From: Exophiala sp. HKRS030
Lineage: Eukaryota > Ascomycota > Eurotiomycetes > Chaetothyriales > Herpotrichiellaceae
Assembly: GCA_023897205.1 (NCBI GenBank)
Contig: JAHWDD010000004.1
Span: 4,216,001-4,280,000 of the forward strand
DNA length: 64,000 nt
Reading direction: 5' to 3'
Under the pieces are notes generated by a model. That model did no database searches. It saw nothing but the letters and a program-made list of their open reading frames with translations, and was not told where the DNA came from. Position 1 is the stretch's first letter, and each line of letters opens with the position of its first letter. Shown in pieces: positions 1 through 10,918 of this stretch. The position numbers and the translations under genes were made by a program.

Positions 1-794
1 AGCTTGGGCCACTGGTCTTGCTTTCTTGCCACTCGGCATTGGGTATCTCTTGGCTTGGATCTCATTCATCCCTGCGATTAAGAGGAATATCAAGGAGCGA
101 GAGCGAAACCCTGGCGACGAAAAGGCACAGTACGAGTCTCGACTGTGGTGGCTTCTATATACAGCTCCCACCCTTCCAATCGGTCTTTTCGGCTTTGCTT
201 GGACTATCCAGGGTCCTCCCATCCACTGGATCGGCTCCATGATTTTCTCAGCCATCGTTGGTATCGCCAACTACTCAATCTATATGGCAACAATCGACTA
301 TATGATTTGCGCATATGGCCCTTATTCGGCTTCGGCTACTGGTGGCAACGGCTGGTCCAGAGATTTCCTTGCTGGTGTTCTCACCATTCCGGCAACACCT
401 TTCTTCGAGAGTGAGTCCCACTATACAATTTTGTCTGTCCCTTGCCTTACTAACTGATTATATAGATATTGGTGGTCGTTATCACCTCGACTACGCCGTC
501 ACTATTCTTGCCTGTATTGCTACTCTCCTTGTTGTTGCGGTCTACGCCATCTACTGGTGGGGACCAGTATTGCGAAAGAGATCGCCCTTCGCTCAGTCGC
601 TTGCCGAAGCTCGCGCAGATAACGACGGTCGCCGCCTCTCTTATTTGCCGTCCCAGTCCGGGACTTCGGGTTCAAGGCGCGCCTCACGTGCCAGCATCGA
701 CGCCTCCCGAGCACTCAACTCCCGCAGGCAAAGCCAGGCAAGTTTCGCTAGACAAAGCATGCCTCCAAGAATGGGATCAGGTATGGTCAGATAA
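1..794 (+). CDS. MFS transporter, DHA1 type, 3' part only
   Basis: C-terminal part of a multi-pass plasma-membrane drug/polyamine-type proton antiporter; the N-terminal half lies outside the window. The frame is open from base 2. Exon 1 ends at 410, a 55-nt intron (411-465, donor GTGAGT, branch CTAAC at 450-454) follows, and exon 2 runs 466-794. Several hydrophobic helices are visible. The segment YGPYSASATGGNGWSRD followed by FFENIGGRYHLDY is typical of the fungal DHA1 polyamine/multidrug group. The tail after the last helix is Ser/Arg-rich and cytosolic in these proteins. The substrate cannot be told from sequence. A Zn2Cys6 regulator gene lies downstream on the same strand. Confidence 0.85.
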
Positions 795-1467
795 ATGTGC
801 TTCGCAACATCGGTTTGCAGACATTTAGCTAGGCTGCAGAATTTCTCACGTGGGCGTTACAGTCAGTAAAGAGTCTTGTGCATCACATTATTGGGGTTTG
901 TACTCGTATACGTTGTCTTGGTACAATCTTTCAGCAAACGCATTGTTTTCTTGGAGTCTCAATCATGACTGTATGACATGAATGACGCTTGGTTGCAAAG
1001 AATTGGAATTTTATACAAGTGTGGGCGTGTATAACGCGTGTACCATAACAAGAAATAATGATACCTGAAGAACGAGTCCAGTACATGAAGTAACGATTAC
1101 CTATCATCTTGTGCTCTGCTGGTTATCAACAGCTGCAAACCGAGCCGTATCATTACGAGGCGGACGGGTGGGTTCGGCCAGTCGGAGGAAGCCAGAAATA
1201 AAAATGCAGCAATCAGCGATGGAAGAAGCCGAGAATTTCTAGACTTCTATCCACTTCAACATCTGCCCCTCTACACTCCATGCTGTCATGCGATAGACCT
1301 AGTTCAGAGGCCCGTGGATAGCCGAAGCGTTTCTTATCTCTCCTGAACTCGACAACAATGAAGCCAACTTGCAAACATGAGATAACATGAGTGAAAGCTG
1401 GCATGGATTCAGGCCTATAGATGTCTCGGCTCGTCTTGTCTGCCTAATCGCCTTCAAGACATCATAA
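795..1467. other. intergenic, promoter side of the 1468 regulator
   Basis: 673 bp with no convincing gene. A short minus-strand reading frame at 1213-1404 has no family features. One CACGTG E-box lies near 848. Presumed terminator of the MFS gene and promoter of the regulator. Confidence 0.6.
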
Positions 1468-3697
1468 ATGGGAGCGAATTACAAAATTCTCAGCTGTCGT
1501 CCTTGCAGAGAACGCAAGGTATGCTCGATGAAAGACGTCCATCATTGATATCAGACTTATTGGCTTCTTCCAGGTGCGATGCAATCGGACCATTCCCTGC
1601 CAAAGCTGCATCAGACATAAATGTGAAGCCAGCTGTCAACCTTACCAGGCCAAAAAGATCCAGCAAGTCAAGGTGCCTATCTCAAGGAACCATGGGCCGA
1701 CTCGACGAACATATAGTGCTGCACCTGAGACCCAGTCGCCGGTCCGTACCCAGACCTTGACACCTGGCAGTAGCATCAGCAACGAGCGTGATGGTCAAGT
1801 TGAACGCAATTCAAGACCACCACAAAGCAACGTCAACTATCAGGTCCTGGAAACCAGCACCATAATCCCGCCTGCCGGATTAGCAGAACTCACTGTCGAA
1901 GCGCTTCACACCCACAAAAATCTTCAGTCCCTTCAGAGAGGCCACCAGTTGGCCAGTTTGCCTCCATTATTCGCTGGTGCTGGTATCAGCTTATCTCCCT
2001 CCGAGAAGATTGCCTGGCAGATTCACCTTGCGGGCTTCTTGCCTTCGCGGTCGCACTGTGATCTTTTTGTGGCCTACTTTTTCGAAGACATCAACTGGAT
2101 CTACCAGGCAATCCATGCTCCGTCGTTCCGTCAAAAGTATGAGGCCCTCTGGGTGGAACCTGTGAAGGACATCGATCTGGTCTGGCTCGCCCTTTTGTAT
2201 GTTATTATATCGCTTACTGCACTGTACATCGATCCTAGGGCATGTGAGAGTGTCGGTTACGATGCTTCAGAAATACGGGACGATGGACATCTTTGGTTCC
2301 GGCTATCTCGCCAGGCTCTGCATGCCGGTGAATACGACTCTAAGCCCTGCTTGACACAAATTCAAGTCTTTATCGAATCTCAATCTTATTGGTATGCAAC
2401 GAAGGCCGTCGAAGCGTTGAATAGGTATGTTCCTCGACTTCTCCCAATACCCTTGCTCACTAGTCCTAGCGCTATGGGTCAGGCCATACGCTGTGCTCAA
2501 GCCATTCACCTTGACAAGGATCGAGCTCCTGCCACAAATCTGGCCTCTGAGCTCCGGCATCGATTATGGTGGGACCTGTGCTGTTCCGATACCTACCAAT
2601 CCCTCTGCCTCGATCGGCAGCCATTGATTCAAGCACATCTCTCCGACGTACCTTTTCCACAGAATTGTGAAGATTGCGATATAACAAGTACAACAATCAA
2701 CTGCCGCCCGCTTGATGAACCAACTGTGATGGCACTACATGTTCTCCGCGCACGATTATTCAAAACATTTAACAAGCTCTACGCGAACAGTGCATCTGCA
2801 TCCGCGTCCTATGAAGAGGTATGTGCGATCGACCAGGAGATCCTTACGATTGTGGATCAATATCCATGGTATTTAAAGACACGCGTGGACCGAGGCCACT
2901 CTACAGTCATCAGTTCTACCCTGCCTCCAGTGTTCGACCATATCCAATGGCAGCACCACGTCATCCACAATTCAATTTGTGTCCAACGAATCCGAATATA
3001 CCGGCCGTTCCTCCGTTCTCGATTTCACAATGACTGTTGGTCGAAATGCATCGAGGCTGTCGAAGGAGCCTTCGCCGTCTATCACGCGATTCGCGATGCG
3101 AATCCATCACGTTTCCAGCGGTCACAAAAAATGCTTGCCCAGAGCTACCAAATCTTTTGTTCGGCAGTTTCGATAGCAGTATTCTTGCTTGTGGAACGTC
3201 CCGCCATACACAGCAGAATGCAATCGGATATCGAGATCGTCATACAAGACTTGCAGCGTATCGTGCAGAATCACAGCTCCATCCCTATGGCCGTGGCCGG
3301 GCGGGTTGTCCTAACGAAAATCCTTGACGCATATAACCTTGGTAACCGGCAACAAGACCGTTCAGGGCCTGAAGAGGCAGTTTCGAACCCCAACTGGCAT
3401 ACTCTTATTCCAGAGATATATGCTCACATGGGCGGACAGGTGAAAACGAAAACATATCTCGACCGGTGTGCCGTTTCACACATTGTGAACCAGGAAGGCA
3501 GTATGAGTGTTTCAGAATCGGCACCGGACCCTCATTCCATGGCAACATCGAGATCAGGTGAAATCGCTGCACCTGAGCCGACTGAAAATACAAATTACTC
3601 GAGTTCCTTCGACCCGGATTTCGCGACGTCTTTTGGCTTCGATCTCCATTTTGACGTCCTGAATTGGGGGATCGAGGAATTTGAGTTTTTGCAATGA
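1468..3697 (+). CDS. Zn2Cys6 transcription factor with fungal-specific middle region
   Basis: Nuclear DNA-binding regulator. The start is the ATG at 1468; exon 1 (1468-1518) is joined by a 55-nt intron (1519-1573) to the long exon from 1574. The splice joins the zinc cluster: C10, C13, C20, C26, C29 and C38 (C-X2-C-X6-C-X5-C-X2-C-X8-C). A second 45-nt in-frame intron (2425-2469, GTATGT...CTAG) is likely, because removing it gives AMGQAIRCAQAIHLD, a typical motif of the fungal_trans domain. Length is about 709 residues with that intron removed, 724 without. The C-terminus is acidic and Asp/Phe-rich, as in activation regions. Target genes are unknown; the upstream MFS transporter is the nearest candidate. 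Confidence 0.88.
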
Positions 3698-4130
3698 GTG
3701 CAGGAGTCGCACTATGAACATGCATTTTACCAGAGTCAGGACGGGGTACATCTATAGTGCTCCAGGAGCTTCATGGTGATTATGCAAGTCGAAGGCTACG
3801 ATAGAAGGTTGAGTGGTCGCCGGCAGGGAGCAACGCCTCCGTTGGGCAGACATACAGTGTAATATCACTCAACGACTTTTCCGCCGTTGATGATCGTAAT
3901 AAATAAATCGCTTTGATCTAGCCTTGCGCTCGACTCGCATTGTACTCGTAATGCCTGGTGTCCTTAAGAGGATACTAAGTAAGTAATTCAATGTGGGGAT
4001 CCTCTCCCTCTGCCGACGACACTAAAATTCAAACCACCAACTAAGATAAGATAAGATGATTCGAGATTTCACAAATACTTTTTCGATAAAATGCGCTGGC
4101 CTTGATGAATCTGGATCTCTATTACAAGAT

Positions 4131-4186
<56 letters not shown>

Positions 4187-4207
4187 CTCCGCATCGACAC
4201 TTCCGTC
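3698..4207. other. intergenic, NOB1 promoter
   Basis: 510 bp between two plus-strand genes. It holds short AAGAT repeats near 4043-4058 and the long TC tract listed separately. No gene is seen. Confidence 0.6.
4134..4183. repeat. (TC)25 microsatellite
   Basis: An uninterrupted run of 25 TC dinucleotides ends 24 bases before the NOB1 ATG. Pyrimidine-rich tracts are common in core promoters and 5' leaders of highly expressed filamentous-fungal genes; this one is unusually long and pure, and likely length-variable between strains. Confidence 0.95.
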
Positions 4208-5530
4208 ATGTCGAAAAATTCTATTGAATCGCCTGCAGAGCAGAAGCCGATCCACACTATCCTCCTAGACTCCTCACCACTTCTGCTCAACACACCTGGC
4301 ATATCTACACTGCTGGCAAATGGCCATGTTCTTGTGACCACTCCTTCTGTGATCGCTGAAATACGAGGCGAGGAAGCGAGAACGAGAATAGAGACACTTT
4401 ACAAACCCTTTCTCGAAATTCGGACCCCGAAACCCGAAAGCGTCAAACATGTCAAGGAATTCGCTAGGAAGACCGGTGACGGTGCCGTGCTCAGTCAGAC
4501 CGATTTTGAAGTACTTGCACTGGCATACGATCTTGAGTGTGAGCGGAATGGAGGCGACTGGCGGTTACGAGCGACACCAAGACAAAAGAGATTGAATGGT
4601 GCACCCCCGCAGAAAGAGCCAGACGAGACTACGAAGCAGGATGCGTCCACTGTCGAGGCCATCCCGGTACAAAACGAAGAAACAAACCATAACGACGAGC
4701 AAGTTTCCATCGAAGCTCATGTCAAGTCTATGACTCTGCAGGACGGTGAGGTCGAGGCAGCCCAACCACAACAAGAACGTGAAGGGGTCGAAATAGAGGA
4801 AGGCCGAGAGGAATTGCCATCTCAAGAAGACACAGAACAAGTCGTCGAAGTGCCGACGAATGACGCACAATCCGACTCGGATGATGGCTGGATTACACCT
4901 TCAAATATCAAGAAACGGCAGGCCAAAGACGAGGCTGCCAATAGCAAACCCAAGCCTAAAAGCGAAACGAAACATTTACAGGTCGCCACCATGACAGGCG
5001 ATTTCGCAATGCAAAACGTACTGCTTCAGATGAACCTCAACCTCTTGTCCACCAAAAACTGCCAACGGATCTCACAGATCAAGCAGTTCATACTCAGATG
5101 TCATGGGTGCTTTGCCACCACCAAAGACATGAACAAGCAATTTTGTCCACGATGCGGCAAGCCTACACTGACTAGAGTCAGCTGCACGACTAGCGACAAG
5201 GGGGAGGTGAAGTTGCACCTCAAAGCAAACATGCAATGGAACAATAGGGGCAACGTCTTCTCGATTCCTAAACCTACTGCTGGCACTTCGAATCAGAAGT
5301 GGAAAGGACCTAGGCAAGGCGGCGGACAAGGTGGTTGGGGCGGTGATTTGATCCTGGCTGAAGATCAGAAGGAGTACGTTAGAGCCATGTCAACGATGAA
5401 GAGGACGAAAGAGAAAGATTTGATGGATCAAGACACGCTTCCTAGCATTCTGACTGGCGATCGAGGTCAGAACACTGGACGGATCCGGGTGGGAGGCGGT
5501 AGGAACATCAATTCTCGAAAGAGGCAGTAG
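4208..5530 (+). CDS. NOB1: 20S pre-rRNA D-site endonuclease NOB1
   Basis: Endonuclease that makes the final cut at the 3' end of 18S rRNA in cytoplasmic pre-40S particles. Single exon, 440 residues, normal for fungal NOB1. The N-terminal PIN domain (about 17-115) shows the acidic metal-binding residues D21, E51, D91 and D99. The middle (about 130-270) is a long charged low-complexity linker. The zinc ribbon has C298, C301, C313 and C316 (CHGC...CPRC). The tail is Gly/Arg-rich and basic, as in orthologues. The ATG at 4208 directly precedes the PIN domain. NOP10 and SEN2 follow, so three RNA-processing genes are adjacent. Confidence 0.97.
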   Translation: MSKNSIESPAEQKPIHTILLDSSPLLLNTPGISTLLANGHVLVTTPSVIAEIRGEEARTRIETLYKPFLEIRTPKPESVKHVKEFARKTGDGAVLSQTDFEVLALAYDLECERNGGDWRLRATPRQKRLNGAPPQKEPDETTKQDASTVEAIPVQNEETNHNDEQVSIEAHVKSMTLQDGEVEAAQPQQEREGVEIEEGREELPSQEDTEQVVEVPTNDAQSDSDDGWITPSNIKKRQAKDEAANSKPKPKSETKHLQVATMTGDFAMQNVLLQMNLNLLSTKNCQRISQIKQFILRCHGCFATTKDMNKQFCPRCGKPTLTRVSCTTSDKGEVKLHLKANMQWNNRGNVFSIPKPTAGTSNQKWKGPRQGGGQGGWGGDLILAEDQKEYVRAMSTMKRTKEKDLMDQDTLPSILTGDRGQNTGRIRVGGGRNINSRKRQ

Positions 5531-5888
5531 AAGTATCGGAAAGTCTCGGATTTTAACGAAGCCATGAATTTTGATTTTATGAAACCATGACCGTACAATA
5601 TGTCAAGGCTTCTGGGTATCCCTTCCTTTCTGTCCCAGACGCCAAACGCCATTCGTCCCGTACCCAGGGCTACCTGTTAGAAACAAACACTACCTCTCAG
5701 CAGTGTCAGAGGCGAAGCTGCATGAGTCGTTTTCCGGTATAGCTGAAATTGTTCCGTGTGAATCGTCCAACAACCATTCATCTTCCTCTGCCATCGAACA
5801 TCCCTTCGTCCATCAAAAACTGGATTGCACCCCCCGACAGTCAGTGGCGAAACATCCTCTTTATTTCTTCTCGTCTTCTGCGCACGGG
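5531..5888. other. convergent intergenic spacer NOB1/NOP10
   Basis: 358 bp between two gene ends that face each other. No gene seen; it must hold both 3' ends. Confidence 0.6.
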
Positions 5889-6173
5889 TTAGCACTCGAA
5901 CGTCTGGGCAAACGGAGGAATTAGGAAGGCAAACGCACTTTGTTGCGTGAGAAGGAGGCCGTATCGCTTCTTTAGTGTGACTCGATGCCTGCCAACCGGG
6001 TTAGAAATGCTACCAGAACTTGCACCTGCGCGGTCTCTTCCGTACCTCGAATATTTGTCATCGGGTGAAAATCTCGCGGGATGCGCCGACTTTGTAACCA
6101 CACCGTCGAGCACTTTCTTCAGAGTGTAGACCCTCTTGCCCGTGGCCGGGTCCTCGGTGTACATCAAATGCAT
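5889..6173 (-). CDS. NOP10: H/ACA snoRNP subunit NOP10
   Basis: Small core protein of H/ACA ribonucleoproteins, needed for rRNA pseudouridylation and 18S processing in the nucleolus. Exon 1 runs 6173-6046, a 57-nt intron follows (6045-5989, GTACGG...GGCAG), and exon 2 runs 5988-5889. The N-terminus [20 protein letters not shown] and the segment [16 protein letters not shown] are diagnostic. The splice restores the [15 protein letters not shown] segment. The product is 75 residues, about 10 longer than usual, with an extra hydrophobic C-terminal tail ([16 protein letters not shown]). It converges with NOB1 and diverges from SEN2. Confidence 0.95.
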   Translation of the reverse strand: MHLMYTEDPATGKRVYTLKKVLDGVVTKSAHPARFSPDDKYSRYGRDRAGASSGSISNPVGRHRVTLKKRYGLLLTQQSAFAFLIPPFAQTFEC

Positions 6174-6839
6174 CTTTTTTTCGGGAGGCGCTGTGCGTTT
6201 TTTTCGACCGTCCTGTCTGAAGGATATACTATTCCGTGCCGAGAAGAAGAAGAATAAAAAGCGATACCAATCGGTGGATTGTGGTTGGAGGACGAGGATC
6301 GGCAAAATGCAACTGAAAGTGCAGAGACTGCGGCGGTTTAAAAATTTGGGCAGAAAAAGTGACTGGCGAAGCAAATAATTTCCCCGCGCAGCCCGAAGTT
6401 TTGATGCAGACCAGATTTTTGGGCCAACAGCAACTCTTTCTACACACACCTCATTCACCAACAATCCAAACATCTCTCCATCCATCCACAAGCGAAACCC
6501 TCTCGCCCTGCATTAAATGCTCGACCGCGCATCAGATTCGTATCCTCGCATCCTCTGTCGCTCTGCGGCACAACGGAAGAGAAGTAAGTCTGCCCAACCC
6601 TTAGCTGGTAAACATCACTCCACCTCTACATATTGTTCCTACACTACATGATGACTCTTTTCTTTCGCCGAGGAGGTGGCATTTTGATTTCAGCTGCCTC
6701 CAATGTGCGCAATGTATTAGACTACAACGGTATCTGATTTGTTTAATCTCTCTGAAAAATCTCCTCGTCCTGGCTATAGCTATCATGGCAAAAAAGGCTG
6801 ACCTCGAAACAACCTAGAATTTAGTGCCATGAGGTCAAC
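6174..6839. promoter_or_regulatory. divergent promoter NOP10/SEN2
   Basis: 666 bp between two divergently transcribed RNA-processing genes, so likely a shared regulatory region. Short reading frames here look random. A GTAAGT at 6584 could be the donor of a 5'-leader intron of SEN2, but no coding exon is needed upstream. Confidence 0.6.
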
Positions 6840-8351
6840 ATGGCTTCTTCCTCGACTGTATCAACAATGAACAAGACAAGTACTGGGACGGACCCGAAAG
6901 CGTCTTCTTCAAAGCCACAGCAGAAACGACCTCGTAGGCCCAATTACAACTATATACATCGAAATCTCCTGCCCATCGAAGTCCACCCTCTTCCTGTTCT
7001 CATTCCACACAACCCGCTATCCCTCGTCGCCATTGCCTTGTCGTATCTCACACAAATCCTGGCCCCTCCACGAAGACCGACGTATAAAGGATATTTCTCC
7101 TCGGCGACTTCTTCCATCCATGTTACAGATGCCGGGACCATCAGGAAGCTATGGGAGATGGGCTTTTTTGGTCGAGGAAGCTTGAGCCGAAGTGAACCAA
7201 CGTGGATGGACAATCGCAAGAAGCAAGGTGTCACGGCGGAAGAAAATACAGCTCAACGTCGACAGCAGAGAAGACAGTTGAAGCAGGAACGTGCCCGGAA
7301 GGAGCAAGAAGAGATAGAGCAAAAACTGGCCGAAGAATCACGGACAAAGGACAAGGTTGGTGAAGTTCTCTCAGAAAATGTCCTCAAGACGAATGCTCGG
7401 GATTTGAACGATATTGGGAGTGTGTTGGACTCTGCCAACGGCACTCCAACGCTTGAAAACCAAGAAGATAAAGAGAACAACAGTTCAATACATGGGTTTC
7501 ACGAATGGAAAAACGCGATAGAGGCGAATGGCATTCCGACACCTCCTCCGACTTCAACGTCGTCAGAGGCCAGCCACACTGACGGTCGACCGGTCAAACG
7601 ACTACAACGGACCAAGACGGTCCGCTTCTCACCCACCATCGAGGCCAGGGAATTTGACTTGAGTTCGCCTGTGATTTCACCGATTAAGAATCCTGGGACC
7701 ACGGCAATGGAGGAAACCCAACCCGAGGCAGAGGCCGCCCAGGAGAACCAAGAACATCTGAATCTGTCTCTCGAAGAGGCATTTTTCTTGTCTTATGGCT
7801 TGGGGGTGCTTGACATCTATTGCGACGACAGCGACGCCGTATTGCCTCCGTCTTCCCAGTTATCCCTCTTCCGCCGCCATTCCTACTCTCCCCCACGAAG
7901 TCTTTCCGTCCCAGCCGGACCCGACGACCCCTTCATGTTGTCATACGCTGTGTACCACCATTATCGATCCCTGGGCTGGGTGGTCCGGTCGGGGGTCAAG
8001 TTTTCCACGGATTATTTATTGTACAATCGAGGTCCTGCCTTTTCACACGCCGAGTTCGCCGTCGTGATTGTTCCATCATACACCCACCCGCACTGGACGG
8101 ATTCACCCGAGTCTACAAAGTCGATCGAGCAAAAGACCAAAAAGTCTTGGTGGTGGTTGCACGGCGTCAATAGGGTTCAGGCGAATGTACACAAACAATT
8201 GGTTTTATGTTATGTCGATGTCCCACCTCCTTTTGTGGTCGGAGGTGATGACAAGTCTTCCCGGGACATCGACATCGGGTTACTTCTTTCACGGTACAAA
8301 ATTCGGGATGTCAATGTACGGCGTTGGACTCCGAATCGGAGTAGGGATTGA
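6840..8351 (+). CDS. SEN2: tRNA-splicing endonuclease subunit SEN2
   Basis: Catalytic subunit of the SEN complex that cuts the 5' splice site of intron-containing pre-tRNAs. Single exon, 503 residues. The N-terminal region (about 35-125) ends in WEMGFFGRGSLSRSEP, conserved in fungal SEN2. A charged, probably coiled-coil linker spans about 130-240. The C-terminal nuclease domain carries the triad Y395 (LLYNRGP), H403 (FSHAEF) and K452 (VHKQLVLCY). The segment LNLSLEEAFFLSYGLGVL is also typical. All catalytic residues are present, so the enzyme should be active. The start at 6840 is the first ATG of the conserved frame. Confidence 0.95.
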   Translation: MASSSTVSTMNKTSTGTDPKASSSKPQQKRPRRPNYNYIHRNLLPIEVHPLPVLIPHNPLSLVAIALSYLTQILAPPRRPTYKGYFSSATSSIHVTDAGTIRKLWEMGFFGRGSLSRSEPTWMDNRKKQGVTAEENTAQRRQQRRQLKQERARKEQEEIEQKLAEESRTKDKVGEVLSENVLKTNARDLNDIGSVLDSANGTPTLENQEDKENNSSIHGFHEWKNAIEANGIPTPPPTSTSSEASHTDGRPVKRLQRTKTVRFSPTIEAREFDLSSPVISPIKNPGTTAMEETQPEAEAAQENQEHLNLSLEEAFFLSYGLGVLDIYCDDSDAVLPPSSQLSLFRRHSYSPPRSLSVPAGPDDPFMLSYAVYHHYRSLGWVVRSGVKFSTDYLLYNRGPAFSHAEFAVVIVPSYTHPHWTDSPESTKSIEQKTKKSWWWLHGVNRVQANVHKQLVLCYVDVPPPFVVGGDDKSSRDIDIGLLLSRYKIRDVNVRRWTPNRSRD

Positions 8352-8856
8352 GGATTATAATGATTTTGATGATGAAAGAATGAAAATGATGAGATGATGA
8401 TGATGAGACTTCAATTTCCTTCCCAATGTGGAGTAAATTTCACATCAAAATGAAAAATGTTGTATCCGGTACGACGATGAGGGCCAAAAAAGACAGTTGT
8501 TGATCTTCGAGACCAATTCATGAGTATCTACGGTTTCAATGGACACTCATCTTAGTTGGGATATTGAGAATGTAGGTTGTGTACTGTACTGCACTGTAGA
8601 TGACAGTGTGAGGGTGTACTTGCGGCACAGACAAAAGATGGTCCCGGTTTGAAAACAGGATATTGTTATGGTTCCTGTCAAGTCTGAGTCTGTGAGCCTT
8701 GAGTCTTGGATCTAAATCACGATGGCCCGCATATGCTCTCATGAATAAACCGTAACGTACGAAGAGGTTAGCCATACGAAGAAGTACCAACGAGTGGCTT
8801 CTGTAGCTTGGGTCTACAGAGTACCCGAGGGTAAGGTAGGTAGGTACCTTAGGGTG

Positions 8857-8865
8857 TACGGAGTA
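8857..8865 (+). promoter_or_regulatory. TACGGAGTA motif
   Basis: Exact 9-mer in a non-coding region; see the finding on this motif. Confidence 0.4.
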
Positions 8866-9385
8866 TGTCGTCGACCTTCGCATCCTGGCTACGAATCCCG
8901 TTGGTTGTACTCAGTAAGAGATGCCCCGGGTATCAACAGGTCTCGTATCCAATTCGGGAAGCGGGACCGATCGGGTCATCTCTGAATTGGGAACACCATC
9001 CGTCGTCTAGTCAGCATGTTACCATCAGGCCCAATTCCTGGCGCTCGATACAGTTCTGTTTTTTTTTGATGCGAATGCGTGTCGGTTCGGTCCCGGTCCA
9101 AATGCGTTATTTTGTTTCCATTTTCTTTGCGAAATAAGTCTTCTGACAACTGCATTGCGCGCCTATGATGTGGATTGTTCAAGGTCATGACTGGTGACTC
9201 TTGAAGATGATTGGGTCAAAAATCGGTGGATTCCATGAGACCTAACACGATGACTCGTTCCAGATAACTTGATCGAAGATCAGTGGTCAGTCAGTGTTCG
9301 GCGGACGGGAGGGGAGGCCGGTGTCAGTATGTCTTTTTGGACGGAATGGGTAAGGGATCCGATTGCCCTTTGGAAGGGAACGGAG

Positions 9386-9394
9386 TACGGAGTA
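9386..9394 (+). promoter_or_regulatory. TACGGAGTA motif, overlapping a second CGGAGTA
   Basis: Exact 9-mer about 330 bases before the arrestin-like gene, preceded by a second CGGAGTA copy at 9381-9387. Confidence 0.4.
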
Positions 9395-9718
9395 AGTAAG
9401 ACTCTGAAACCACGTGCGAGAAAGAGAGCAAAAAAAAGGACACCAAACGAAGGAAGGGTACATAATGAGTTGCCTACCTGTGGTACACGTAGAGGGAAGG
9501 AGCGAGGAGGAAAAAGGACAAGTGATTGTTACCGCTGATCATTGGAACTTGTCTTGTTCTTTTCAGAACCTGGACCTCCAGAGCGAGAACATACAAGTCC
9601 CCTTTTTCATCTTCTTCTTCTTGTCGCATCATACTCTGTTCAAGAAGAAAGAATAATCAAAAAGACACAAAGAACAAGAAAATACTTGTCGAAAACAATC
9701 ACAATCACAAGCACAACC

Positions 9719-10918
9719 ATGAAACTCAACTTACTGAATCCAATAGACCATACGAGGTCCAGTCCGGTTAGACCCATTGTGCCTACCCTCTCACTGAGCG
9801 AACCCATCAACCTCCAAGTCGTGCTTGACGAAGATGAGCAGCTCGATCTGCTGGGAACAAAAGTCAACGTCCACCTTTACGGAGTGATCGAATTGCTTCG
9901 ATACGAGACCTTTACCAACAGTGGTGGGATTGTCAGTTTCAAGGCCCGCCCAGTTCGGTCGGAAGATTTGTTGAATGTCTGTCGGGCCATGGTGCTGCAG
10001 ACACCACAAGAATGTACCACGATAGATTTGTTTTCGTCGTCCTCGTCATCGTCATCGCCGGGCCTCGATGCGTCACAGTTGCCGTCGTCCATCGAGGTCA
10101 TCGGGAAAGACACTTCGGACTCGTCGTCGGACTCGTCGCCGTTGATGCAGCTCGTCGTGAGATATGTGCTCTCGGTGTCGGATTGGAAGGGCAGGACCGT
10201 ATGTCAGGAGGTTCACATGTTGGGTCAAAGCCTCAGCGAGAGGGAAGGGTTTGCCGAAGCCAAGATTCTCCGACCGAGAGGAGGATACAAGCGCGGTATC
10301 TCACAAAGGTCGTCGACGTGGAAGTGGGCGGCCCGTCTTGATCCGTTCAGGCACTTCAGACCCGCCGCAGCATCGCGGCCGCGCCGTGAGTTGACCGTCG
10401 ACGTGACAGGGTATGATCCGATCGTCCTCAGGCATCAGGAGAACACGGTGTCGACGGTGGTTCGTTGGCGCTTGAGGCTAGCTAATTACCGGCAACAAGA
10501 CCTGAAATCCCCAGAACCAAAAGTGGCCATGTCTGCACGTTGGAGTCTACGGTCCTCGACTGAGTGGGAGATCTCGGGTTCGGAAGGAAATCATGTCAGG
10601 ATCCAGGACAGAGGCAGTCTCCATGGCTCAAGCATCTCGACGTCTGAAGAGGCCGTGACTGAGTGGCGACAGGGCTTCGAGGAGAGTCTGGAAGCTCAAC
10701 ACTGTACAACCTTGTCACTCCCCGTACGACAATTTCTGGCACCGACGTTCTTCTTGGGGTCCATTCAGCATACCTATACCTTGCACTTGAAGGTGTGTTG
10801 TCGAGTGAAGGGGGAGAAGTTGAACATTCGCGCCAACCTCGAGTTTGAGTTACCTATCGCATTGATATATGTGGCGCCAGGATATGATAGTGACGATGCG
10901 CCGCCTGCATATTCCTAA
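9719..10918 (+). CDS. arrestin-like protein with C-terminal PPxY motif
   Basis: 399 residues, single exon. I chose the ATG at 9719 (context ACAACCATGA); the frame continues upstream without an ATG. The protein is beta-strand-rich with an arrestin-like pattern: an N-terminal half starting PTLSLSEPINLQVVLDE and a C-terminal half ending LEFELPIALIYVAPGY. The last residues are DDAPPAYS, a PPxY motif that binds WW domains of Rsp5/NEDD4-type ubiquitin ligases. Together these suggest an arrestin-related trafficking adaptor that directs ubiquitination of plasma-membrane transporters. A Ser-rich run (about 103-145) interrupts the first half. The PPxY is plainly visible; the arrestin fold is inferred from pattern only. 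Confidence 0.6.
   Translation: MKLNLLNPIDHTRSSPVRPIVPTLSLSEPINLQVVLDEDEQLDLLGTKVNVHLYGVIELLRYETFTNSGGIVSFKARPVRSEDLLNVCRAMVLQTPQECTTIDLFSSSSSSSSPGLDASQLPSSIEVIGKDTSDSSSDSSPLMQLVVRYVLSVSDWKGRTVCQEVHMLGQSLSEREGFAEAKILRPRGGYKRGISQRSSTWKWAARLDPFRHFRPAAASRPRRELTVDVTGYDPIVLRHQENTVSTVVRWRLRLANYRQQDLKSPEPKVAMSARWSLRSSTEWEISGSEGNHVRIQDRGSLHGSSISTSEEAVTEWRQGFEESLEAQHCTTLSLPVRQFLAPTFFLGSIQHTYTLHLKVCCRVKGEKLNIRANLEFELPIALIYVAPGYDSDDAPPAYS

Larger units (their letters stand above)
8352..9718. other. intergenic, 1.4 kb
   Basis: No gene recognised on either strand. It holds two of the six TACGGAGTA motifs of the window (8857 and 9386, the second inside a CGGAGTACGGAGTA tandem), a GTAGGTAGGTA stretch near 8836, a CACGTG at 9411, and an A/C-rich leader just before the 9719 start codon. 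Confidence 0.6.
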
